Below are positions 33,135 to 41,494 of a DNA stretch of 64,000 nt, one piece after another. The stretch's first letter is position 1, and every line of letters begins with the position of its first letter. Both the position numbers and the translations under genes were made by a program. This DNA comes from Pseudomonadota bacterium (GTDB lineage: Bacteria > Desulfobacterota > Desulfarculia > Desulfarculales > Desulfarculaceae): NCBI GenBank assembly GCA_018902755.1, contig JAHIQI010000038.1, positions 1 through 64,000 on the forward strand. The letters run 5' to 3'. The notes beneath the pieces are model-generated. The model did no database searches and was not told the origin of the DNA. It worked only from the letters and a program-made list of their open reading frames with translations.

Positions 33135-33162
33135 TTGACGTAGGGGGCGGGGCTTATTAGAT
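33135..33162 (+). promoter_or_regulatory. Putative ftsY promoter
   Basis: TTGACG (33135-33140) is followed after 16 bp by TTAGAT (33157-33162), about 60 bases before the ftsY start. Confidence 0.4.
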
Positions 33163-33221
33163 TTGCCGGGCGGGCTCAAGGGTCCGCCCGAAGCTTTTCA
33201 ACTCCACCTTGATCGGATGCC

Positions 33222-34448
33222 ATGTCTTTTTTTGACCGCTTTAAAAAGAAAAAGGCGCAGCAGGAGCAGAACGGCCAGACGGAGGCCCAAGAGCAGGCCG
33301 CTTCCGAACTGGAAGACGCTCCCCAGGGCGAGCAAGCTCCGCAACCCGGCGAACCCACCGTGGCCGAGGCTGTGCAGCAGACCATCGCGCCTGAACCGGT
33401 CAAGCCTAAGCGGCCTCCTCAAGAAGAGGTAGCGCCTCCAGCGCCCCAAGCCGAAGAAGAGGCCGAAGCTCGACCTGAGCCTGAAGCCGAAGCGGAACCG
33501 GAAGTCGAGCCCGAGCCGGAACCTTCCGTCGAAGAAGAGCCCAAGCTGGGCCTGTGGGGACGCCTGGGGCGGCGGCTCAAAAAGACCAAGGACAAGATCG
33601 GCGGCTCCATAGACCGCATCACCCTGGGCAAGAAGATCGACGACGAGGTGCTGGACGATCTGGAGGAGGTGCTGGTCACCGCCGACCTGGGGGTGCACAC
33701 CAGCCTGAAGCTCATCGAGCAGCTACGGGGCAAGGTGGCCCGCAAGGAACTGGACGACGCCGAGGCCCTCAAACAGGCACTGCGCAAGGGCATCGCCGGG
33801 GTGCTGCATGAGGTCCCTCCCGCGCCGGAGCGCGACAACCACCCCCACGTCATCATGGTGGTGGGGGTCAACGGAGTGGGCAAGACCACCAGCATCGGCA
33901 AGCTGGCCCATTTCTTCAAGAGCCAGGGCCGCTCGGTGCTCCTGGCCGCGGGCGACACCTTCCGGGCGGCGGCCAACGAGCAACTCACCATCTGGTCCGA
34001 GCGGGTGGGCTGCGACATCGTGGGCGGCCAGGAGGGGGCCGATCCCTCGGCCGTGGCCTTCGACGCGGTGGAGGCCGCCCTAAACCGGGGCCGCGACCTG
34101 GTGCTCATCGACACCGCCGGGCGCCTGCACACCAAGGTCAACCTCATGGAGGAGCTAAAGAAGATCCACCGGGTGCTGGGCAAAAAGCTGCCCGGCGCGC
34201 CCCATGAGGTGATCCTGGTCCTGGACGCCACCACCGGGCAAAACGCCCTGCAACAGGCCAAGCTGTTCAACCAGGTGGTGCCTCTCACCGGACTGGTCCT
34301 GACCAAACTGGACGGTACGGCCAAGGGCGGGGTGGTGGTGGCCATCTCCGGCGAGATGAAGCTGCCCATCTGCTTCGTGGGCCTGGGCGAGGGCATGGAA
34401 GACCTCAAACCCTTCGAGGCCGAGGGCTTCGCCGAAGCCATCTTCTAG
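33222..34448 (+). CDS. ftsY: Signal recognition particle receptor FtsY
   Basis: The 408-residue GTPase has a basic N-terminal helix (MSFFDRFKKKK), an acidic Glu/Pro-rich A domain to about residue 110, and the NG domain. The GTPase boxes are all present: GVNGVGKTTSIGKLA, DTFRAAANEQL, DTAGRLHTK, and TKLDGTAKGG. FtsY docks SRP-bound ribosomes at the membrane for co-translational insertion. The A domain is longer than in many deltaproteobacteria. It lies 127 bases downstream of smc with its own possible promoter; smc-ftsY adjacency is common in bacteria. Confidence 0.97.
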   Translation: MSFFDRFKKKKAQQEQNGQTEAQEQAASELEDAPQGEQAPQPGEPTVAEAVQQTIAPEPVKPKRPPQEEVAPPAPQAEEEAEARPEPEAEAEPEVEPEPEPSVEEEPKLGLWGRLGRRLKKTKDKIGGSIDRITLGKKIDDEVLDDLEEVLVTADLGVHTSLKLIEQLRGKVARKELDDAEALKQALRKGIAGVLHEVPPAPERDNHPHVIMVVGVNGVGKTTSIGKLAHFFKSQGRSVLLAAGDTFRAAANEQLTIWSERVGCDIVGGQEGADPSAVAFDAVEAALNRGRDLVLIDTAGRLHTKVNLMEELKKIHRVLGKKLPGAPHEVILVLDATTGQNALQQAKLFNQVVPLTGLVLTKLDGTAKGGVVVAISGEMKLPICFVGLGEGMEDLKPFEAEGFAEAIF

Positions 34449-34469
34449 AGCGGGGCAAACCCAACAAGA

Positions 34470-34493
34470 AAGGGAGGGCCGAAGCCCTCCCTT
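34470..34493. terminator. Hairpin between convergent ftsY and the CBS-domain gene
   Basis: A perfect 10-bp stem AAGGGAGGGC / GCCCTCCCTT encloses CGAA. The T run is short on the plus strand and the A-rich left flank supplies T residues on the minus strand, so it may serve both genes. Confidence 0.65.
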
Positions 34494-34514
34494 GTCATTT
34501 AGGCGTGAGCGCTC

Positions 34515-35069
34515 TTAGAGCGTGCAGGTCTTGATCATTTCGCAGACGTTGTCGCACACGTCCACGATCCTCAGCACTCCCACCACCTTGTCGCCCCGGC
34601 GCACCAGCACCGAAAGCTTGCGGCCCATGACCAGCAAGTGGGTGGCGTGAGCCAGGGTCGCTTCCTCGTCCACGAAATCGTCCTCGGACAAGGGGCGCAT
34701 GGCGTTTTTCACCAGGATGTTGGAGGCCCGGGCGCAAAGCAGGTTCCAGGGATCGTCCCAGAGCTCCTCCTTGTCCACCATGGAGCGCATGAAAGCGGGG
34801 TTGAGGCCGAAGTGGGTAAGCCGGTCGAAGTCGGCGATCTTGCGGTACTTGGGCTCCAGGGCTTGCAGAAGGTCCCAATGGGACACCTTGCCGACTACGT
34901 AGCCTTTTTGATCCAAGACCAGCACCGCCCGATGCTTGAATTTGGACGCGCGCGATTGGCCCCATGATTTTTCCAGGGCCTGCACCGCCTCGAACAAGGT
35001 GGCTTCTTGATGGGTGGTGGCGTATTCGGCCAGCGGCACCATGATATCCTTGACGCTTTTGGTCTTCAT
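34515..35069 (-). CDS. Tandem CBS-domain protein
   Basis: The 184-residue protein is essentially two CBS domains: residues 1-75 (VKDIMVPLAEYATTHQEATLFEAVQALE, then RAVLVLDQKGYVVGKVSHWDLL) and about 115-180 (VKNAMRPLSEDDFVDEEATLAHATHLLVMG, then VLVRRGDKVVGVLRIVDV). CBS pairs bind adenine nucleotides or related ligands and act as energy or ion sensors. There is no catalytic or transport domain attached. It may regulate a partner in trans; the neighbouring SLC13 transporter on the same strand is one candidate, though 110 bases separate them and that gene is upstream. Confidence 0.88.
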   Translation of the reverse strand: MKTKSVKDIMVPLAEYATTHQEATLFEAVQALEKSWGQSRASKFKHRAVLVLDQKGYVVGKVSHWDLLQALEPKYRKIADFDRLTHFGLNPAFMRSMVDKEELWDDPWNLLCARASNILVKNAMRPLSEDDFVDEEATLAHATHLLVMGRKLSVLVRRGDKVVGVLRIVDVCDNVCEMIKTCTL

Positions 35070-35181
35070 AACAGCCCTCTTCTTCGCAGAGCTTCACCGG
35101 TGGGGCGCTGGGGCAGAGCCCCACCGGCAAGCGTTTATCTAATTACTAGGGTCGCATCCGCCGGGCTCCCAGGCAACCCTG

Positions 35182-36798
35182 TTATTTAGCCACGCTCCCG
35201 GCCTGCATGGCCTTGGTGGCGGTCTCCAGGATGCCGTCCGGGAAGCCCACTATGTTGTAGATGAACATGAAGCCCACGACCCACACCACCAGCATGCAGA
35301 TGACCCAAAGCACGAAGCCGTACTTCAAGAAATCCACCGGGTGGATGACCCGCTCGCCGGTGTCGGGGTACACGCCCAGGCCGTAGACGATGGCGTTGTT
35401 GGGGGTGCCCACGATCAGGAAGTGGGCGAAGCTGGTGGCGAAGGCCACGGCCAGGCCCACGGCCCAGGGCTCGCCGTGCACCTGGGTCATCAGACCCATG
35501 GGGATGGCGATGGGGCCCAACAGGGCGGTGGTTCCAGCGTCGGACATGAAGTTGGTCATGAGGCCGGACAGGCCGCTCATGCCCACCCACAGGCCGAAGC
35601 CCTTGGACATGCCCACCGAGCTGAGCGCCTCCAGGAAGGTCTGGGCCAGCCACATGGCCGCGCCGGACTCCTTGAGCAGAGCGCCCAGGGTGAGAGCGCC
35701 GCAGTACATGAACCAGGCGTCCCAGGAGATGCCGGCCAGGATCTTGCGCCACTCGGTGGTGCGGAAGATGACCGGGATAAGAAGGGCCAGCAGGGCCGGG
35801 CCGCCCAGGCCCATTTCCTCGCCGCCGAAAATCCACAGAGCCAGAATGAGCAGGAGCATGCCGAAGGTGACATACTCGGCGTAGCTCATCTTGCCCATCT
35901 TGCGGGTCTCTTCCTTGATGGCCGCCAGGCCGGGGGTCAGGTCCTTGGTCTTGATCTGGCGCCCGAAGACGAAGATCATGTACACGGCCACCAGGAAGCC
36001 CAGCAGCGGCACGATGGGAAGGCCGTAGGTCATCCAGGTGAAGAAGTCCATGGGCACCTTGTACTCGGACCAGAAGCCCATCATGATCACGTTTCGGCCG
36101 CCAGCCGCCGGGCTGCCCACGCCGCCCACGTTGAGGGCGAAACACAGGGCGAACAGTAAAAACTTGGCCAGGGCCGGTTCGTGGGTAACCCGTCCTCCCT
36201 TGCTGTTGGCCGCCACCGAGCCGTAGTACACCGCCATCATCACCGGGGTCATGAAGGCGCACATGGCGTGGGCGGAGATGAAGCTGCCCACCACGGCCAT
36301 GGAGATGCACAGCACGAAGATGGGCAGGTAGAAGCCCTTGGTCCATCCCAGGAGCCAGGCGGCCAGTCGCTTGTGCAACCCCACGTCCACCACCGCCACG
36401 CCCATGGCCAAAACGCCCAAGAGGAACATGGGGGCGTCGCCGGCAAAGGACTTGCCGATGGACTTCATGGGCAACAGGTGTAGGAAGTAGGCCAGCACGG
36501 GCATCAATATGCCGGTGAGGCCGATGGGGATGGCCTCGGTGGCAAAGAAGATGACCGCCATGGGAATGATGCCCAGCACCACCATGGTCTTGTGGGCCGC
36601 ATCTTGGATGTTATGGGCGATGTGCCAGGAAATCATTTTTTGGGCGAAGCCGTATTTCTCCACGATATTGACCACGCTGTCCGGGGTGGGCAACGCGAAT
36701 CCGACCAGGAGAAAGATGGCTACGCCAACGCTGAGCCACAAAATGCGGCCCTTCATGCTGCCTTCAGAGCCGCCATGGGAATCATGATCGTGCGACAT
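35182..36798 (-). CDS. SLC13/DASS-family sodium:anion symporter
   Basis: The 538-residue protein starts with a His-rich N-terminus and has about 11-13 hydrophobic helices. It carries the SLC13 helix-hairpin signatures, including NFMSDAGTTALLGPIAIP and a GTPNNAIVYG motif near the C-terminal end, plus an N-terminal half equivalent around GVGSPAAGGRNVI. The family imports dicarboxylates, sulfate or related anions with sodium. In a sulfate reducer sulfate or C4-dicarboxylate are both plausible, and the substrate cannot be fixed from sequence alone. A strong GGAGGGGAGG stretch precedes the ATG. Confidence 0.9.
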   Translation of the reverse strand: MSHDHDSHGGSEGSMKGRILWLSVGVAIFLLVGFALPTPDSVVNIVEKYGFAQKMISWHIAHNIQDAAHKTMVVLGIIPMAVIFFATEAIPIGLTGILMPVLAYFLHLLPMKSIGKSFAGDAPMFLLGVLAMGVAVVDVGLHKRLAAWLLGWTKGFYLPIFVLCISMAVVGSFISAHAMCAFMTPVMMAVYYGSVAANSKGGRVTHEPALAKFLLFALCFALNVGGVGSPAAGGRNVIMMGFWSEYKVPMDFFTWMTYGLPIVPLLGFLVAVYMIFVFGRQIKTKDLTPGLAAIKEETRKMGKMSYAEYVTFGMLLLILALWIFGGEEMGLGGPALLALLIPVIFRTTEWRKILAGISWDAWFMYCGALTLGALLKESGAAMWLAQTFLEALSSVGMSKGFGLWVGMSGLSGLMTNFMSDAGTTALLGPIAIPMGLMTQVHGEPWAVGLAVAFATSFAHFLIVGTPNNAIVYGLGVYPDTGERVIHPVDFLKYGFVLWVICMLVVWVVGFMFIYNIVGFPDGILETATKAMQAGSVAK

Positions 36799-36994
36799 GA
36801 GGTAGCGTCCTCCCCTCCAAACCGCTAAAGCGAAAGGGCGCGGGGTTTGAAAATGGTTGTTAAAACGTTATTTTGCACCACCGCCGGAGGAGAAGCAGGC
36901 TCACTCCCGCAGGCGTGGGCTATTCGCTCAAGCTTTATTAGCACAGGTGAGAGCAAGACTTAAAGAAAAAAGTAACAAGATTGGCGTCACTATC

Positions 36995-37010
36995 GTTGTA
37001 AAATGCAACG
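36995..37010 (+). repeat. 16-bp repeat copy 1 (GTTGTAAAATGCAACG)
   Basis: This copy has dyad symmetry: CGTTG (from 36994) pairs with CAACG. It differs from the other two copies at the first base and in the central A/T positions. Confidence 0.6.
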
Positions 37011-37218
37011 ACACCTTGAGTTGTTAATAAATGACATGGCACCCCATCTGGGGCATTGGGAAGCAGACCGTCCTCAGTCGGGCCGCGATGCTCAACTAAT
37101 GAAGGCTATTCCAAAAACCCTTACCCAAGCCAAGTTGAATGTCCACGCGCCGTGCCTGGTTCAACCTTGGCGGACGTGCTCCATTGTACATTCTAGGGAG
37201 ATTTTGCCGAAACGAGCT

Positions 37219-37234
37219 ATTGTAATTTGCAACG
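37219..37234 (+). repeat. 16-bp repeat copy 2 (ATTGTAATTTGCAACG)
   Basis: Same orientation as copy 1, 224 bases further on; the two preceding bases (CT) are shared with copy 3, giving CTATTGTAA in both. Confidence 0.6.
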
Positions 37235-37411
37235 AAATAGAGGCGGAAAGGGGCGCGGCCCCAAAGGAACGACTCGCCTGGGTCGACTTATTGGCTCAAC
37301 TTGTTGTGGCTGTTTTGAAAATGGGCCGTGTAGGGCAAACCATGGGCGTCTGCCGGGCCCGATTCCATTACGCCTGGCCCCTCGCGCCTTGCCGACCGCC
37401 CTCGGCCCACT

Positions 37412-37427
37412 ATTGTAAATTGCAACG
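37412..37427 (+). repeat. 16-bp repeat copy 3 (ATTGTAAATTGCAACG)
   Basis: Same orientation, 193 bases after copy 2 and ending 4 bases before the last base of the helicase stop codon. It differs from copy 2 at one base. Confidence 0.6.
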
Positions 37428-37431
37428 CTGC

Positions 37432-40155
37432 CTAGGTGGGCACCACCACCGGCGGCCGCAGGAGAAGCTCCACCGCGTCCCGGGCCGTGGAGGCCAGGTG
37501 AGGGTGGGTGTCCTGTAGGCTGATGAGCTGCCTCAAATTGTCGGCGGTGCGGTAGATGAGTTGGGCGATGTCGCCCTCGGCCCCGCCGTAGAGGCTCACC
37601 ACCTTGTCGAAATCCGCCAACTGGCACCAAGCGTAGATGGCCGCCGCCGCGCGGTAGGGCAGCACCGGGGTGTCGAAGCCCCACTGGCTCAGGCGCTCGA
37701 TCATGGGGTCCAGGGCCTGGCGCAGCCCGGCCAGGGCCAGGCGCAGGCGGCGGTCCAGGGCCGGGGTGAAGTCCGGTTCGCGTTCGTCCACGAACAGGGC
37801 CAGGATGGCCGCCAGAAGCACCGGGTCCTGCCGGGGCAGGGCTCCCTGCCTGATGGCCTCGGCAATGAGCACCGGCTGGTCCAGGCGCAGCTGGCTGGCC
37901 CACAGGCCGTCCGGGGTCAGGCGGCCCTGGGGATCGGCAAAACCCTCGGTGCGCAAAAACTCCAGGTGTCGCACGAAGTCGTACCAAAAGGCGTGGCTCT
38001 GGTCGGCCACCTCGGCGAGTTGCTCCTCGGCCTGGTCCAACAGGCGGCCCAGGCCCTTTTTGCTCTTGAGGCACTCGTTCTGGGCCGGGCAGGAGGCGCA
38101 AATAAGGGCTTCCTGCTCGCTCTCCACCGCCTCCAAGCGCTCGGTCAACTCTGCGGCCTCCTGGGCGGCCAGGCGCTCGATCTGGGGTGCGCCCAGGGGA
38201 GTGGGCCGCCGTGGGGCCTGGTTGAGCACGGCTTCGGCCAGGGCCCGGCCGCCACCGGCCTGGGGCAGGTTCAGCTCCTCTTGGAACACCCCCGCGATCT
38301 CTTCCAGGCCCACGAACTCCAGGCGGGGATGGCCCCGGGTGAGGCGGCGCTCCTTTTCAAGGCTGATGGCCAGCACCCCGCGTCCGTCGGGGCTCTCTTC
38401 GCGGCGCAAGACCGCCCAGGCCGCGCCGTACATGTCCATCAAGACCCGCCCCCGGGTCAGGGCGCCCCAAAGGCCCCGTTCACCGTCAGCCGCCTCGGCT
38501 TCCAGCCTGTGGCGCAGGCGCTCCAATTGACGCCGCCGCCGCCGCCGCACCACCGCCTCCTCGGGTCCGGGGCAGTGGGAGCCGGCCAGTTCCTGGGCCA
38601 GGGTCTTGAGCACCCTTTGGGGCCCAGCCTTGGTGCGCGGCTTGCCGTCGGTGCGCTCCAGGCGCTGGAAGGTGGCCAGGGACATGCCCAGAAGCTGCTT
38701 TACCTCGGCCGGGCGCTGGGAGAGCAGCAGGTTGAGCACCATGGAGAAGTTGATGGACAGCTGGCTTTCGATGGGCTCGGGCTCCGAGTCCAGCAGGGTG
38801 GCGGTGAGGGCCACATCGTTGAAGGGGCCGGGCACCACGCAGGCGAAGCCGATGTTGTCCATGCCCCGCCGTCCAGCCCGGCCGGTCATCTGCAACAGGT
38901 CCGTGGCCTTTAACTCCACGAACTCCCGCCCGTTGAAGCGGTCGCTCTGGGTGATGACCACGGTGCGGGCCGGGAAGTTGACTCCCGCGGCCACGGTGGA
39001 GGTGCTGAAGATGGCCTTGAGCAGGCCCTTTTGCATCAGCCGCTCCACCAGGAGCTTGCCCAGGGGCAGATGCCCCGCGTGGTGGCTGGCCACCTGCACC
39101 CGGCGGATCTGGTCGATCTGGGCCTGGCCCTGCAAAAAGGGGTATTGCTCCAGCCAGGCGTCGATCTCCCGGTTCAGCCGCTCGGTGCGCTGAATCTCGT
39201 ACTCCAGATGGGCCGAGGCGGTGTATTCCAGGGCCGCGTCGCAGTCGGAGCGCGACTTAAGGAAAAAGATGGCGGGCAGCAGGTCGGCTTTCTCCAGGGA
39301 CTCCAGTATGTGGCCAAAGGGAGGCATGTGGTTGCCCTGCCAACGGGAGCGCTCCTTGGCCTTGCCTTCCAAGAATTGGCGCACCTTGGCGAAAAGGCCC
39401 CTGGTGGTCTTGAGCGGGGTCAGCTCTCCGTCGGGCATCAGGAACAGGGGGTACAGGGGCACCGGCCTCTGGTTGCTGAGCACCGTGGCGCAGGACTCGT
39501 CGCGCACGAAGTTTAGCCAGCGGGCGATCTGGGAGGCGTTGGCCACCGTGGCCGAAAGCAGCAGGAGGCGCACCCGCACCGGCAGGTAGATGATCACCTC
39601 TTCCCACACCACGCCCCGGTCCGGGTCGCCCAGGAAGTGGGCCTCGTCCAGCACCACCAGGCCCGCGTCCAGGTCGGTGCCCCGGTGCATGGCGTCGTAG
39701 AGCTGGTTGCGCAGGATCTCGGTGGTGCCCACGATCAGCTTCGCGCCCAGGTTTTCCTTGCGGTCGCCGGTGAGGATGCCCACGTTTTCGTGCCCGAAGA
39801 TCTCGCCGAACTCGGCCAGCTTGGCGTTGGACAGGGCCTTGAGCGGGCTGGCGTACCAGGCCCGCTGCCCCTTGGCCAGGGTGCGGGCTATGGCCTGCTC
39901 GGCGATCCAGGTCTTGCCCGAGCCGGTGGGGGCGCTTACCACCACGTCCTGGGAGTCGAGCAACTCCACCGCCTCGGTTTGAAAGGGGTCGGCCTTGAAG
40001 GGGGCGTCCTGGGGAACCCCCACGTCGGCCAGCACTGGCTTGAGCTTGGGGTTGACCCTGGGATTGTAGGGAATGGCTTCCGTCTGCTGAGGGCGCGGTC
40101 GGCTCGGAGCGCCGCGAGGCGGGGTGGGTCTTTTCCTAGGTGGTCGCTTGCTCAA
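37432..40155 (-). CDS. Ski2-like DExH-box helicase
   Basis: The 907-residue protein has a basic, Pro-rich N-terminus and a superfamily 2 core: Walker A APTGSGKT, VVLDEAHFL (DEAH box), LSATVAN, and QMTGRAGRRGMDNIGF (motif VI) with the Ski2-type STSTVAAGVNFPART. The C-terminal third, with a four-cysteine group (CASCPAQNECLKSK shown), resembles the extended region of Ski2/Mtr4-like and bacterial HelY-type helicases. These unwind RNA, or RNA-containing duplexes, in a 3'-to-5' direction. Role here is unassigned: RNA turnover is likely but DNA repair is not excluded. It is monocistronic or leads only into the repeat-bearing spacer. Confidence 0.9.
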   Translation of the reverse strand: MSKRPPRKRPTPPRGAPSRPRPQQTEAIPYNPRVNPKLKPVLADVGVPQDAPFKADPFQTEAVELLDSQDVVVSAPTGSGKTWIAEQAIARTLAKGQRAWYASPLKALSNAKLAEFGEIFGHENVGILTGDRKENLGAKLIVGTTEILRNQLYDAMHRGTDLDAGLVVLDEAHFLGDPDRGVVWEEVIIYLPVRVRLLLLSATVANASQIARWLNFVRDESCATVLSNQRPVPLYPLFLMPDGELTPLKTTRGLFAKVRQFLEGKAKERSRWQGNHMPPFGHILESLEKADLLPAIFFLKSRSDCDAALEYTASAHLEYEIQRTERLNREIDAWLEQYPFLQGQAQIDQIRRVQVASHHAGHLPLGKLLVERLMQKGLLKAIFSTSTVAAGVNFPARTVVITQSDRFNGREFVELKATDLLQMTGRAGRRGMDNIGFACVVPGPFNDVALTATLLDSEPEPIESQLSINFSMVLNLLLSQRPAEVKQLLGMSLATFQRLERTDGKPRTKAGPQRVLKTLAQELAGSHCPGPEEAVVRRRRRRQLERLRHRLEAEAADGERGLWGALTRGRVLMDMYGAAWAVLRREESPDGRGVLAISLEKERRLTRGHPRLEFVGLEEIAGVFQEELNLPQAGGGRALAEAVLNQAPRRPTPLGAPQIERLAAQEAAELTERLEAVESEQEALICASCPAQNECLKSKKGLGRLLDQAEEQLAEVADQSHAFWYDFVRHLEFLRTEGFADPQGRLTPDGLWASQLRLDQPVLIAEAIRQGALPRQDPVLLAAILALFVDEREPDFTPALDRRLRLALAGLRQALDPMIERLSQWGFDTPVLPYRAAAAIYAWCQLADFDKVVSLYGGAEGDIAQLIYRTADNLRQLISLQDTHPHLASTARDAVELLLRPPVVVPT

Positions 40156-40228
40156 AAAATTCTCCCGGCTGGAGCCATCCTAACGCAGGCCGGCGCCCGG
40201 CGGCAATGCCTTGCGGGTGTAAAAAGGC

Positions 40229-40924
40229 TCAGGCAGGTTCGCGGTAGCCGGTTATCTGGTCCAACTCGTCCCTGAGGCGGTTTAGTTCGTCTTCAATTTC
40301 CTGGCGTGCATCTTCCAGCTCCTGGCCCTTGAGGCCCGGCGGGTAGCGGAATTCCTTGCCCGCGGTGAACACCACCTTGGCAAAGGGCTTGGGAATCATG
40401 GTGCGGTCCCAGGTGTTTTTTAGCACCCACACCCTTTTGGATGACCACATCAGGGGCACCAGGGGCAGTCCGGTCTGCGAGGCCAAGGCTATCATACCCT
40501 TTTTGGCCACGTAGCGCGGCCCCCGAGGGCCGTCGGCCACGGTGGCGGCGTAGCGGCCCGGTCCGCCTTGCAGGTAGTTGGCCATTTCCTTGAGCGCGGC
40601 CAGGCCCCCATGGCTGGAAGATCCCCGCACCGGCACTCCGCCCATGATGGCCAGATAGCGAGCCAGGTATTCCCCGTCACGGGAGCGGCTGATCATCACG
40701 GCGGGGCGCTTTTTGCCGAAAAAGTACAGGGAAAAGATGGCCCCACGGTGCCAGGTGATGCCGATTCCTGGCTTTCCCTGGTTGAAGTATTTTTCCACCA
40801 GGTCATCGCGCAAAATCTCCACCCGGCAGGTGCGGAAAAGAGCGCGCACCAGACGGGCGGCCATCTGCGAAACCAGCCAGAATTGGAATCTCTCCCAAAA
40901 GCTATATGACCTTGACGCCGGCAA
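40229..40924 (-). CDS. DUF374 lysophospholipid acyltransferase family protein
   Basis: A TTG start at 40924 with GGGAG seven bases upstream gives 231 residues. The protein matches the DUF374 branch of the LPLAT superfamily: ITWHRG near residue 56, RGSSSHGGLAAL, TVADGPRGPRYVAKKG, and GLPLVPLMW. The family is related to LpxL/LpxM and glycerol-phosphate acyltransferases, using an acyl donor to modify lipid A or phospholipid at the inner membrane. Its exact acceptor is unknown. It is 73 bases upstream of the helicase gene on the same strand. Confidence 0.87.
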   Translation of the reverse strand: MPASRSYSFWERFQFWLVSQMAARLVRALFRTCRVEILRDDLVEKYFNQGKPGIGITWHRGAIFSLYFFGKKRPAVMISRSRDGEYLARYLAIMGGVPVRGSSSHGGLAALKEMANYLQGGPGRYAATVADGPRGPRYVAKKGMIALASQTGLPLVPLMWSSKRVWVLKNTWDRTMIPKPFAKVVFTAGKEFRYPPGLKGQELEDARQEIEDELNRLRDELDQITGYREPA

Positions 40925-41098
40925 GCCTTACTCCCGTTAAAAACCGAACCGGCTTATAGTTACCATGGGTTGTTCCCGCTGGCAAAACCGTGGGTCGATG
41001 ATATCTTCAAAAACAGGATTTTTCCGCCAACTGTCGCCAGAGTAATCAACCTTGGACCTTGCGATGGGCCAGGGCCTGTCCGCGAAAGGGATATCTCC

Positions 41099-41494
41099 AT
41101 GGAAATGAACATCAGCCTGGGGCCTAACCAAAAGATCACCGCCCGTTGGGACGGCTTTGAAGTGACCACCGATCAACCCGCCAGCCAAGGCGGGGAGAGG
41201 TCGGCCCCGTCACCCTTCGAGCTTTTCCTGGTCTCCTTGGCTACCTGCACCTCCTATTACGTGCTCAACTTTTGCCGTGCGCGGGAAATCCCCACCGATG
41301 ACGTCAAGGTGGTGCAGCGCCTGATCATGTCGGAAGACGGCAAGCAGGAAAAAGCCATCGAGATGGAGATAATTCTACCCCCGGAGTTTCCCCAAAAGTA
41401 CGAAAAGGCGGTGGTCAGGGCAGCGAACATGTGCCATGTGAAAAAGGCCATCTTGAATCCGCCGGAGATGACCCTCAGCGCCCGGCGCGCCTAG
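41099..41494 (+). CDS. OsmC/YhfA-family protein
   Basis: The ATG at 41099 (AAAGGGA upstream) is preferred to an open start at 40970, whose added residues do not fit the family. The 131-residue protein has the two reactive OsmC cysteines: C50 in SLATCTSYYVLNF and C112 in ANMCHVKKAI, plus the PSPFELFLVSLA helix. OsmC proteins reduce organic hydroperoxides with a thiol cofactor, while the YhfA branch has poorly known roles. Sequence supports the fold and both cysteines; which branch is not clear. The 3' end overlaps convergent cbiB by 4 bases. Confidence 0.88.
   Translation: MEMNISLGPNQKITARWDGFEVTTDQPASQGGERSAPSPFELFLVSLATCTSYYVLNFCRAREIPTDDVKVVQRLIMSEDGKQEKAIEMEIILPPEFPQKYEKAVVRAANMCHVKKAILNPPEMTLSARRA

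Larger units (their letters stand above)
36799..37431. other. 633-bp intergenic region with three 16-bp repeats
   Basis: This is the longest non-coding stretch in the window. Three near-identical 16-bp sites (RTTGTAAWWTGCAACG) occur at 36995, 37219 and 37412, listed separately. A 171-codon open frame from 37003 crosses two of the repeats and enters the helicase gene antisense; it has no ribosome-binding site or recognisable domain. The left part must contain the SLC13 promoter on the minus strand, but no clear consensus was found. Confidence 0.55.

Noticed and set aside
36995..37427. CRISPR array
   Set aside because: Only three 16-bp repeats with spacers near 200 bases; repeat length, spacer length and lack of cas genes all argue against it.
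37003..37518. 171-codon open frame between the SLC13 and helicase genes
   Set aside because: It spans two of the 16-bp repeats, enters the helicase gene antisense, has no ribosome-binding site and its composition is unlike a real protein.
37561..38913. 450-codon plus-strand ORF opposite the helicase gene
   Set aside because: Antisense shadow of a conserved helicase; composition typical of GC-rich complementary frames.
40970..41098. N-terminal extension of the OsmC-like protein
   Set aside because: The added residues do not fit the family, and a better start with a ribosome-binding site is at 41099.
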